A stretch of 64,000 bases of DNA, from positions 2,170,001-2,234,000 of the forward strand of contig NC_016473.1 of NCBI RefSeq assembly GCF_000226095.1, in the 5' to 3' direction. Origin of the DNA: Thermothelomyces thermophilus ATCC 42464. Lineage: Eukaryota; Ascomycota; Sordariomycetes; Sordariales; Chaetomiaceae. Shown here piece after piece: positions 22,172 through 33,382 of the stretch. A program made the translations under genes and the position numbers. Below the pieces are notes generated by a model, which ran no database searches, was not told where the DNA came from, and was given only the letters and a program-made list of their open reading frames with translations. Position 1 is the first letter of the stretch; the number at the start of each line of letters is the position of its first letter.

Positions 22172-25100
22172 AACAGAAATGACGATATCCTTTTTGCTTC
22201 TTTTTTTTCTTTTTTTTTTTCTAGTTCCATGTTGACAAGAGGGCACCACACTACACACGTCGGGTGCAGGCCATGAGAGAGGGAGACCAGGCCCGGCATC
22301 CCTTCCGTTGCATTGTGTTACCACCGGCGGCCCTCCTTCGATTCGTTACTTCTGACTGGACACCAAGATACCCAATTTGTTTCCCGCTGGTTTGAGCTGG
22401 AGTGTCTCTGCCCATGAAGTCTGTCTTGTATGACGGAAGCGCCAGACGGCTCCGAAACAAACTTGCATTTTCAACTACGAAGTGGCAAAGCACAAATCCC
22501 CTCAAAACTGCGGTTCTTTCCAACCAACCTTGTTGTTCGGATCTTCTTGTTTACTTATTTTCCTCTTTTGCCTTCTGTCACTTGATCCTTGTGATATATC
22601 GGGAGCGGTTGAACTCCAGTTTTGGTTGTGGGAGGAAGGATCAACTTGACTTCTCTTTTGTCTCTTCGAATACGGATCGGATTACCAGACACTCCTATCA
22701 TCATGTTTCTACGACCGGGCGAAATGGCTACTGACGATACGGGCGAATTCTAACACATGGTCTTATCACGGGGGAAAAAAACAAAGTCAAACGCTGATGA
22801 TTGGGATGACTGGGTCGGTGGTGGGAGTATGCTTGCATGGTGTGGCTTGGGTGATCGTCTTGGACGGAGAAGTGCTGGGCTTCCGTCATGTTTCTTTTAT
22901 TGTTGTGTGGCGAGGGATAGGGGGAGACAAGCCGCTAGAGTCTTCAACCCTTCCATCAACGCGACAACTACCCGTGTACGTGTACATAGTTGGACAAACA
23001 AACCTTGGACTCCTTGTAAGTTTGGCCCTTTGGTCTGTTATTTTCGCCTGCATTCGATCCCCCTATCCTGAAAAGCTGCGAGGCTGGACAAACTTGGTCA
23101 CCCTACTTCGGATCGGTGGCCCTCCGTCCCGCCTCCTTTGGGATCACGCTCTTTGTTTCGTCAGGCCCAAGACTCAGAAGGAAAAAAAAAACTGCCGAAA
23201 CCGAAGAGGCACACGTTGGGTTGCAACGGCTTCGCGCAGTCCACTAACGTATGATGAGCCTCGATCCGGCAACCAAGAAAGATGCACCGGCCACAGTGTG
23301 CAGAAGACAGATGAGAAGAGGGGTTTGTTGACGGCATCTCCCGGGCTTGATCCAGGGCTGCGCGTCTCAACCAGTCAGGTCGACTTGGAGGAGGAGAGAT
23401 GCGAGGTGGGACAACAGGAGGGCGTGACATGCGTCCCGGAGTCTCGCATCAGGCGCTGCCCGCACTATGATGCATGCTAATACACCGCACTAGCAGACGG
23501 CAGCGAGGTGGAAACTCTGCAGCTTGCCCATGCAGCAAGTGAAGGGGGAAGGGGAAGGGGGGGAGGGGCGAGCAACTTCTTCTTTCTCATTTGCTGCGAG
23601 AGATTTGATTGCGGTGCAGAAAAAAAGAAGGAGGAAACAGACAGGCATGTCCATACATACATACATGGCACCTTGGCTGGACCCATTCCCGGTAACGATC
23701 GCCTCCGAAATGGAGCAACATTTGCCTTGGGTCCCTCTCCCGACTTGCACGGTTTCAACTCGCCGAGGGACCTGTTTGCCGGCTTCTTGCTGTTGCTGGC
23801 TTCCAGGGAACCCAGGCCCGTCTTTGTGAACCTCGCTCGAACACTCGGAACTGAGGAAATAGACTGCTGAGCGGTATCGAAGGCTCTTGTGATAGCTTAG
23901 GTGTTTCATCCCTCCATCAGAAGGCGTTGCCGTGGGGGCTCTGTTTGGTACCGCAAATGGTTGGCTGCCACTGGAGACGGCCACGGCCTCATTTCGGTCC
24001 GCGCCCGGTCTCCCGTCCCGTTGTCGAGGCAGATGGATTGTATGCAGGTACGGAAGACGGAGTGACCAGAAAGCTTCTTATGCAAGTACACGAGATATGC
24101 CTAACGCATGCAATAAAACCGCGCAATGCCGTTTAGTCCATGATAAAACATCATTCAAGCCACCAACGTTAACGCTAGTGTAATCTCAGCCAAGGGGGGG
24201 GAAGGGGGTTGTCACCGTTACCTCCAGCACTAGCGGTGCAAACTGCTACCCCGACCCCGCCCCGAAGCTTATTACGACCTTGGGGGTGCTGGTAGATCGG
24301 AGTGTGATCCATCCACTCCAAAAGTGTATCGGGATTAATCCGTACCGGTGGACGCTGGTACGCTAGAGTGCCCGCCAGACTCATGGATGTCATGGCCAGC
24401 CTGCGACAATCATTTGGCACACATCTCTTGTCTCGTTCGGCGGAACATCTGGAAGGCTTCCATGTTAGGACATGTCTTGGACGATCAGCCGTCGACAACG
24501 GCTGACGCTGCAGCCGCCCGACCGTGCCGTCCATGCGCAAACTGAAACCGGGCGTCAAAAGGGGGGCTTTTCTTGACAGAAGTAATCCGTAGCAGCACTT
24601 CGTAAGACTCCCGTCCGCGAAATCGCGGGGAAGCGATTGGCTTGCTGCCCGCCTCGTTGGCAAAGTCCGGGGAAAGGCTCGATCGGAAAATAAGGCAGAT
24701 TAAAAAAACGTGCGCCGTCATTGCGTGCGGAATGGAACGCCGGCGCTGCCTGTGATTGGAACGACTCCTGGATACAGTCTTCGGGATGCACTGCAGGGTG
24801 GAGGGCGTTGGGAGATTGCGACGTTGAATACAGCCTGTTGCTCATCAGCCTGCTTCGACCTTGACCCTGGCCGGGATTGCTGGATCGAGGATTAGTGTAG
24901 AACTCACTCCAAGAGCCGGGGATGCGGAGACTCGTTCTTTCGTTCCCCTAGATCGGTCCATGCAAATGCCGGCTGATCTTGCCCATTGCGGAGCAGACCG
25001 GTCCCGGGACCCTCTGCGGCCATGCCAGGTTGGTCGAAACTCTCCAGAGACGGGGGGCGGTGCCAGGAGTCGCCTCTGCATGGCCGAAATGATCTTCAGT

Positions 25101-28100
25101 CGACTAGACTTCTCTGGACAGGACGCTCGGAATCACAGATCCCAGTATCCCAATTCGTACATATACAGCGCTTGGTCGGACAGAACCATGGCTATGCGTA
25201 CGCATGCACCTTCTTGAAGCAATGAAGGAGCCCGTCTGACCATAGACTCATCCGCACATCCACTGGCCCGTACTCCGTACCCTACGCAATCCGGTACGAA
25301 GTAGGCCAAGCAAGCTTCGTAGCGCGGGCCCAAGGCCCAAGGGTGCGGGACACAGCGGACGAGGGCTCCCCCCAGCCACCCGAACGAGAGAGCCCGAGGC
25401 CGCCACAACGGCTAGTCGGCCCTGTGCCGCGTTGTCATGGGTGCTGCGTAACGTCGGTATTTACACTGCGCCGTACCACGGTATATCGGCGGCCAGGTCT
25501 TTCAGCCTTGCAACCCCGTGTCGGCATCATTGAGCAGGGTAACCTGGCGCTTGAAACCCGGAGAGAGAAAGCGTACGAGAAATCACACCAAACGTACATA
25601 CGCAGGATGGAAGTTGGTGTCTTCTCTGGCGACGTCAGCAGGGACTGCGCACATGCGGGGTTTCTCGCGAGGTAAAATTTGCATCTCGCAGCGCACGCTT
25701 ACGGGTAGCTCTTAGCGATTAAGCGAGGTTGTAAGACAAAGGCCTCTTGTGGGTTGTATGGCAATCACCGATCCGTCTGCGATGCGGTCGCCGACAACAA
25801 AAAAGGCAGTAAGCGCTGCATCGACTCGGCCGTGTCAAATTCTCTATGGGCAGTACTAGGCAAAACGGAAAAAGAAAAAGGAAAAAAGAACAGGGTTGAT
25901 TTTATATCCGGGGCTCGGACGAAGCTCTGCGAGAGCCAGTTGCCACTCTGGGATTCAGTTGTAGGCTGTTCTCTGATGAGATATCATCTCGCGGTACCGA
26001 GAGATGCAGAGGAAGCAATGGGTCAAGCGCAAGCTGCGAAACGAAACGATCTGGACCCACCTCGTACGATCACCCCGCCAGGGTCCCCGTCGTGCCTGCT
26101 TTTGGCTGCCGAACACGCACCGACCATTACGGAGTAGGCAAAGCCATTGCCGGAAAGGGTAAGAGCGAAGCTTGACAGGAAGCTAGTGTAAGAGGCATCA
26201 CCACACCTTCCTTCCACGCGCATCGAGGAGGGCTGCACCTTGTTTTTTTTGTTTATCTACCAACCCAAGGAAGGAAAGCACCACTTTCGAATCGTTGAAA
26301 CCATTATCTCTTGCTCTCCGGCAAGTCACAAAAAAGTAAAAAGTCGTCTCCTGTGCAATGACTTTTCTCTCAGAACAGCGCTCCAACCCCCACACACCGG
26401 CGAGGGACAATTGCAGCCCACTGAACCGCGCAATGGTGAGTTCGAAAAAGCTTCCAGGACGAGCAAATGACAAAAAGTAGTTTGGTGCGCGGCCTCGAAT
26501 GGTACAGTGGAACGGCCTCTGTCACAGCCGAACCTTGGGCCTGCAACGTCACCGCACAAACGACCAAATACCGGTACCGATGGGTTCTGTGGTGCCTGGC
26601 CCGCTCCTCGGGACATCATCTGCGAGCCGAGACGAGTCTCGCCCGGCCCAGTCCAGCCAGCACCCCGAGGGCGCCGTGCTCAACAACAAGAAGCAGCTCC
26701 AAGGAAAGAAATTCGCAGCGAGATGCGGCAAGCGTTACTGTACACGCGGGTACCCGACTTGGCTGCACACATTCCTGCCACGCCCCCCGGATCTCTTACG
26801 TGTGCATTGCCAATACTGTCTTCTGTGGCCCATTTCAGTTTCTTCTGTGGCTCCCCGTAACCCACGACCTTGTTGTGCGGTCTCCTGGTTCAGGGTCAAT
26901 ATACATCTCGTTCGGCTAAATTATCTGCGTCCTTGTGTTGGCTTGGAGTCGACTGCTTTCCCCATGGGGCCAACCTCGCATTTCTTGGCTCTGTCGACGG
27001 AAGCCCCGACCTGTTTGAAATGCTGCGGTTCTCCGCGAGCTTTGACAACATCGCTATTCCATTGTCGGGCAAGGGGCAATGACGGGGTCCGCTTCCTAGA
27101 AGGGTCTTTGGAGCTCGGTAGCCATCAAGTCGGCATAGAGACCCCGGGAAAGCTGAACAGCTTTCCCAGAGGGGGTTCGGATGAGCCCAGGTGGAAAGGG
27201 AGCCAAATCGAAACGCGCACCAGCCTGATGCATTCAAAACTGGCACAGCTGCTCAATGTGCCACGGCAATACGCCTCACGACAGGGAGCTGGGTGATGTG
27301 AAGGGAGAAAAGACGCGCCAATCCAGTCCGCACTCTCCGGTGGAGCAACACGGAGAACTGGGTTTTCGCCAGATGAGCAGGAGCATCTAGTGGAAAATGA
27401 CCGAAGTGATTCGGCAGTGTCGAACGCCTAGAACCTCGAGGCCATTCCCTGTCCGGTCTGATGGCTCAGTACAGATTACATCAAGCTAAACTCGTCAGAC
27501 AAAGCCAGCTTCCGTTCAGCCCTTGGAAGACCTTTCTCCTCCCGGAGCGTTTCGTCCATTGTTGGTGTCGATCCTGGTAATGGGAAGGGCGGCTTCACTC
27601 TTGACTTCGCATGCCCCCGCCCGAGCCGTCGATATGAGTGGTCGGGCCAAGGTCCAGTTGCGGCCCCAGCATGAATCCTCCCGGTGGCCATATGGTGTTG
27701 ATGCAGTGAGCAAGGACCGGATTTTCGGCTTTCTGAGGAATGATGGACTCTGCATTAGCTCACCCAACAGAGACGCCAGCGCGAGGGACTCGTTGAGCCT
27801 CCGGGACTCACCCTGCCTTGCAACACTCTCGACCTTTGCATTTCCTCTTTGTTGGACTGCATGAGTGGTGATGTATCACCGCCAGCTGGTCAATCATTGG
27901 GGACAGCGTGATACCGTCGGAAGAGAAAGCCGACACGGTGCAGCGAGGATTCCAGCCACCAAGCAAGCTGTTCCGTTCATGTTCAGGTGCCGTGGATGGG
28001 CCAACCGGTCCGTGGCCACTGCCTAGCCATTCAAGGGTTGCATTCCGCCCTGCTGGAGGTGGGTTGCTAAACTGTAGAGGTGAGCAGAAGTACCAGAGAC

Positions 28101-28803
28101 TTGTTACCGCCATCAGGCCAGCCCGAGGCCTCTTTGTGGGGCCTTGAGAGGGAGTAGTCGCAGTATCCACTGCAGCAACCAAGTTTCCTTCTTACAACGA
28201 TCGGATTTTGGCATTGGACAACAAGCCCCTTTGCTGGCTCTCCTGGAAGGCCATGCCTACTTGGCCAACATGCCTTCAGAGCGACAGACGTAGGGGAATT
28301 CCTGGCAGGATACCGATGCATGGACGATCAAGCCTTATCGATGAGATATTGCCCAACAGATCTATTTACATTTATAGGTATTGATTGAATCTACAAATTA
28401 AGCCAGTGTGCTTCTTCCTGGCTTGCAAGGAATAGACACGGCCGGTTAATAGGCCATGCCGCTCTTGTAGGGCACTGCTGGGCCCCAGCAAGTCCCTGGA
28501 GGCAATGAAGATGAGGCTCGGCCAGCGGTCGGCCTTTGTATTGAGTGATGAGGATCAGCATTCGCGAAGCTTCGTTAGGCTGTAGACGCAATTCCAAGCC
28601 GCTGCCCTGTGCAGAGAAGGATATTGAAGCAGCTGCCTCGCCAACCTCAAGTAGATCGCTGGCCGCCCTGTCTTCCGTTCACTTAGACGACCTCGTTTCT
28701 CTCTGTCCTCGCGTCCTCAGAATTCCGTGCCTCAGAGTCTACGCTGACGGGGAGCGCTCCAGAACTCGGCAAGTTCAACGCCTCGATGGCGGCTCCGAGA
28801 TGT

Positions 28804-28843
<40 letters not shown>

Positions 28844-29211
28844 TCCGAGGAGTCTCGACCGCCCCTTCGCTACCAACGAAGACCGGGCGGGATCACGGCA
28901 GGGAAGTCGGGAGCTCGCCGGTGATTAGCATTCGGTTCTCGGGGAAAGGGGGCACGCAAACATCCCGCAAATGCGATGCCTGTGAACACAAGACCGGTAC
29001 ACAAACGCCTCTATTATACGACGAAACACCGCCGACGCCCCGCAGGGGAAGTCGACAACAGAGAAACCCGTCCGTACCGTGCCGGGGTGAAAGCATGCCG
29101 GCGAGACGAAACGACGACGACAACGACAATGCCAGGCCCGGGCCGAGACTACCGTTACTACTGGACTGCCTTTTCCTGGCCCGGCCCGACTCTCTTTACA
29201 CACTCTCTTCT
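22172..29211. other. Gene-free region between homeobox and bor1 genes
   Basis: The two flanking genes converge on these 7 kb. T-rich sequence at 22190-22222 probably belongs to the 3' end of the homeobox transcript. Short frames exist on both strands but none shows a domain, codon-bias block or splice pattern I would trust. TACGGAGTA copies lie at 25271 (as TACTCCGTA) and 26128. A 36-base adenine run lies at 28806. Confidence 0.55.
28806..28841 (+). repeat. Uninterrupted A(36) tract
   Basis: Thirty-six adenines in a row follow GATGTGC and precede GGTCCGAGG. It lies about 370 bp beyond the stop of bor1, as a T tract on that gene's strand. No clear target-site duplication is visible. Confidence 0.9.
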
Positions 29212-31884
29212 CTAGACGCTCTCATCACGATGTAGCGTGCTCAGACGTCTCCTCATGCCCGCCGACCGACTCTCTCCGAGCTCCGCAAGATCCTCGTCAC
29301 TCCGCACATCGCCATCGTCGCCACGGCCATGGCCACGGCCACGGTCACGGTCCGACTCCTCCCTTTCCTTCCCCCGCTTCTCCGTCTCGTCGCCCGACCC
29401 TGGCTCGCCACCGGGCACATCATCCAAGAAGACAGAATCATAGCCATGAGAACCACCGCCGCCACGACCATCCTCATCCCCGCCGCCGCCGCCGCCGCCG
29501 CCTCCTCTGCCGCCGAACGTGCCGCCGACGCTCTCCATGGTGAAGGGGCTCGCCGTCGGCTCGTCCAGCACGTCGAGCTCCTCCCTGGTCAGCCAGCGGG
29601 GCAGGACGAGGGCGCGGAGGGGGATGAGGGCGAAGATGAAGACGGGGAAGCCGACGGCGGCGACGGTCTGGGTGATGGCAAAGGTGGCGGCGAAGGCGAG
29701 GAGCTCGACGGCGACGAAAGCCCAGACGGCGGCGCGGCGGACGCCCTTCTGACGGCGACGGAGCGGGTGACCGGGCGGTGTCAGGGCGGCGTCGCGGAAG
29801 AGGAAGAGCAGCTTGGCCGTGATGCCGTTGGCCTCGAGGGCCTGGAAGCCCATGATGAAGAAAAGGCCGGCGAGGACGGCCTGCGGGATGAGGTGCAGGA
29901 CGGTGAGCAGGGGTCCCGTCATGGCGACGAGGGTCAGCAGGCCCTGGGCGAGGTTGGAGACGCGCTGCTCGACGACGTAGGCGGCGCGGAGCCGGAAGCC
30001 CTTGGTGGCGCCGGAGGAGGAGGAGGGGTTGTTGTCCGTGTCGGACGAGTCCGGGGAGACGGAGGAGGAGCCGGAGGGGACCACCTCGGTCACGCAGAGA
30101 GACTCGGTGTGGAAGGGGGCCTGCGGGATGAGACCGTTGGGGAAGGGCAGGCCGAGCAGGCCGGCCACGCCCGTGGTGAGGCCGAGGAGAAAGAGGTCCC
30201 AGTGGAAACCGGCCGGCTTCTTAAGGGGGAATTCGGTCCCTTGGGCGATCAGGGAGGATACTGTGGGAAGAGAGAAGGCTCCCGTTAGATATGTTTGGGA
30301 TAAAAAAAAAGGAATGAAACCGGACGGCGGGAAGTTGGGGGGAAAAGTGGGAAATGGGGAAAGGGGGAAAGGGGGAAAGGGGGAAAGGGGGAAAGGGGAT
30401 GTGTTCGAACCGTTGTGGTCAAACCAGAAGAGAATGGTCAGGAGAAGAGCGAAGGGTATGGCGATGAAGATGTCGCGGACCGGGATGTCCCAGAAGTGGA
30501 TGAACCAACCGCGATCGGACACGGTCGGCATGTACGCGATTCCCGTCGGCAGGGTCTCGAGGGAGACGTGCTTCATCTTGCCCATGTGAACGAAGCCGGT
30601 GAAGAAGACAAGGGTCAGAGGAGTGCCGTAATCCTTGAGGAAGACGCGCACGGGGTGCTTGAACAGGCTGCTCCGGCCGAGCTCGCCGCAGATGTAGGCG
30701 ACACCGAAGACGCACAGGGCGACGACAACGGACAGGTAGAAGGGCTCATCGTCGCCGAGGGTCTCGAGGATCTGGATGCCCTTCTGCAGGTAGATGAAGG
30801 CGACGTAGAAACCGAAAATGTCACAGGGGAAGCGGGTCACGTAACGCAGCCAGTTGCATGAGTTGGTGACGGCCAGGATCCAGTGAAAAACGAGAGACCA
30901 TCTGGCCAGCAGTTAGCACCGAGACAAGCAGCCAGCAGTCCGACTGGTCGGTCCGGTCCGGTGTGCAGTGTCGGGCCGTGCAGTTTTGGTGCGACGAGGG
31001 TACTTACAAACCGATCCAGCACATGAAGGCCAGGTAGTTAGTGCCGGTTGGCATCATGATGTCGTAAACGGTACTAGTGGAGGCGCCCTCCGTCAGCGAA
31101 ACAGGCCTTCGAGGATGACATAGAGACGAGAAAAAGGAGAAGGGAGGGAGAAAGGGGGGGGGGGGAAGGGGAGGAACAGGCGGAGGGCAGACTGACTAGT
31201 TAAACACGGTGATGGGCCCCGTGACGCCGACAATGACCAAAGGCTGACAGGCCAGGACAGAAAACACCACGGCGCCCAACACGGACGCGAGCAGCACCTC
31301 GTTGACGCCGTACTGCATGCTGGTCTTGTTGAACATATCGAGAGAGAAGGCCAGCGCGGGGAGGATGCTGCTCCCAGTCATCGAGCGTCAGCATTAATCG
31401 CCATCATCAACGACAACAATATTGGCAAACAACAAGAACAATGCAGACCCCTCGTCCAATACAGGACTCGAGGTGCTGGGGGGGAAACAGAAAAAACTGA
31501 CTTTGCAAAGAACATGTACACGGTCGCGGGAACGACGCGGTAGTTCCACGCGTCGGTCCAGTCGCTGAGGTAGTAGGGCGCCCTCTTGCGGACGTCATTG
31601 ACCATGCCCCGGAAGAGGTGGATATTCCACCAGGGGTCGTGTTTCGGCGGGCTCCGGCGACGTTGTTCCGCGGCCGGCTCCGATCCTCCGACGGCAGCGG
31701 CGTCGGCGGAGGAGGAGCCGGAGTCGTGTCCCAGGCGGCGGGAAACCCCGGCCCCGGGCGAGCGGACCCAGTCGCGGATGCGGAGTCCGGCACCCGGGCG
31801 GTCCTGCCGGCGGCCCGGATCGTTCGTCGTTGGCAGGGTAGGGCCGGCGCCGGGTCCGGTGTGTTTCTCTGATGTGGAGGCCAT
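29212..31884 (-). CDS. bor1: Borate/anion transporter (Bor1, HCO3- transporter family)
   Basis: This is a plasma-membrane anion exchanger of the SLC4 fold; fungal and plant members export borate. Exons on the minus strand are 31884-31502, 31367-31197, 31073-31008, 30901-30411 and 30260-29212, giving 719 residues. Each splice joins strongly conserved blocks: MFFA-NILPALAFSLDMF, GPITVFN-YTVYDIMMPTGTNY, CWIGL-WSLVFHW and FDHN-VSSLIAQG. The N-terminal 85 residues are cytosolic and basic. The membrane core follows, with PAGFHWDLFLLGL and GLPFPNGLIPQAP as landmarks. The C-terminus is hydrophilic with a Gly run and Asp/Arg-rich repeats. Donors are atypical: introns 1 and 2 both use GTCAGT, and intron 4 uses GTTCGA. 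The ATG sits in GGCCATGGCC, a strong context. Substrate is inferred from the family. Confidence 0.93.
30363..30398 (+). repeat. GGGGGAAA tandem in bor1 intron 4
   Basis: Four complete 8-base units and a partial fifth lie on the plus strand, antisense to bor1. Five spaced G runs could form a G-quadruplex in that strand; the bor1 pre-mRNA carries the CCCCCTTT complement. Confidence 0.85.
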
Positions 31885-33382
31885 GGCCGAGTCCGGAGTT
31901 CGGGAGTTTCGGGGGCTTTTGTTCCCTTGAACCCAGACAGGCAGATGTGTCCGTCTGTTTGTCCGTGTTATAGGTGATACCTTCGGTAAGAATTAAAAAA
32001 AAAAAATAAAAAATAAAAAAAAAAGGGCTGCCTTTGGGCTTGCCAGGCGCAATTAGTGTAGATGGATGGCCCTGTCTTGTTGCCGCCGTGTCGATCTTTC
32101 ACGTTCTGCATCGAGCGTAATTCATCCTGAACACCTCGATCTTTCGAAATGCTGTCTTTCCAGAGCAGCGGGAGAGAGGCATATGCACGAAAATCAATGT
32201 TTTCACATGCACACGCTGACTTCCGACCCGAATGAAGGCAGTTCAGGCGAGGCAAGAAGAAAAAAGATCGTCATCAACCTTACCTTGGTCCTGTCGCATC
32301 TCGGCAGCGGCGTACACTAAAGAGCAGCAGCAGGGGGCGAGCCGGATCCACAACAGGCCGTAAAGGGCGACATGGCGCAGCGTACACTACGGATTAGTGT
32401 AAAGTGCAGAGATCGACACTAGTGCCGTTTTCCCGACACCGATTTCGATAATTCAAATATGTAAGGAGTAAAGGGAGATATGCATTGTTCTGCTCGGTAT
32501 GGTGTTGACGGCGCTGTCAGATTCCTGGCTTTTTTTTCTGCACGATGGAGTGAAAAGCAGGAAAATAGAGTGCAAAAAAGGAATGGCGGATGGCGGATCT
32601 CGGTCCTCCCACTCCTCCCCTCCCTCTCTACCCGGTACCTGCCTTATCTGCCTTACTGTATGTACATACACACATGACAGCACACCTACCTGAGGCACCA
32701 GAGTTAGGTTCCTGAGGTACCTGAGGTATCTACATGCATGCTATTGTATGTACATATGTTAGGTACATTAAGGTACCTTAGAAACCCTTGATGCCGAATC
32801 GTGAGTTGCTGACTACACCCAAAGAGGTAAGAATAACCACGGGCATACGACACAATCAGATCCGTTCATACATCCTTTCTCTACACTAAACAATTACAAA
32901 GGAAACTCCGACGTCGAACAATATCGTACAGTACTCGACACTTGCTGGAGCACACTCCCCCGTCTATCTACATCCCGCACACCGCCTTGCTTGCTTGCCG
33001 CCAGCGGAAGAAAGCCAAAGAGGCCATGAAAAGCAGAAGAGAGAAGAGAATGAACAGGAGAAACAGTGGCCTTTGTTGTAACGCAGCTTGCTCTTCCCTT
33101 CCCCACACCCCCCCTTTCTTGCTGCATGCAATGCGCCATACCTATTGATACAAAACAAAGCAAGTGCGAGTTGAGTAGGTTCTCGAGACGGGGAACAAGA
33201 CAGGATCAGATAGATCCAATCGGACAGACAGATACCGACGATGGTATGGTCCATCTGATTTCCCATCTATCCTTATTCTCTTCTTCTCTCCCCCCCCTTT
33301 TTTTTCCCCGCCCTCTCTGCCCCCCACGTCTTTCTTTCCTTCTTCTCCTATCGCATTCTCGCGATCAAACCACGCGGTCGTC
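31885..33382. other. Intergenic: bor1 promoter and yta12 3' side
   Basis: Both neighbours lie on the minus strand, so this holds the promoter of bor1 to the left and the 3' end of yta12 to the right. It has an A-rich run at 31994-32023, a cluster of CCTGAGG/TACC-type motifs at about 32687-32782, and two copies of the palindrome TATGTACATA (32659, 32747). No gene is seen. Confidence 0.55.

Noticed and set aside
22797-23480. 227-codon frame with hydrophobic N-terminal part, downstream of the homeobox gene
   Set aside because: The hydrophobic stretches are compatible with chance. There is no family resemblance, the codon use is unlike the genes here, and it overlaps frames on both strands.
26499-27296. 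265-codon frame in the gene-free region
   Set aside because: The amino acid sequence looks random, no domain is visible, and competing frames of similar length overlap it.
28500-28841. A(36) tract as the tail of a retroposed gene or LINE
   Set aside because: No flanking duplication and no coding similarity in the preceding 300 bp were seen; it is kept only as an open question.
29329-30288. 319-codon open frame opposite bor1
   Set aside because: It is antisense shadow of a conserved coding exon, and Gly/Glu-rich from complementing GC-rich codons.
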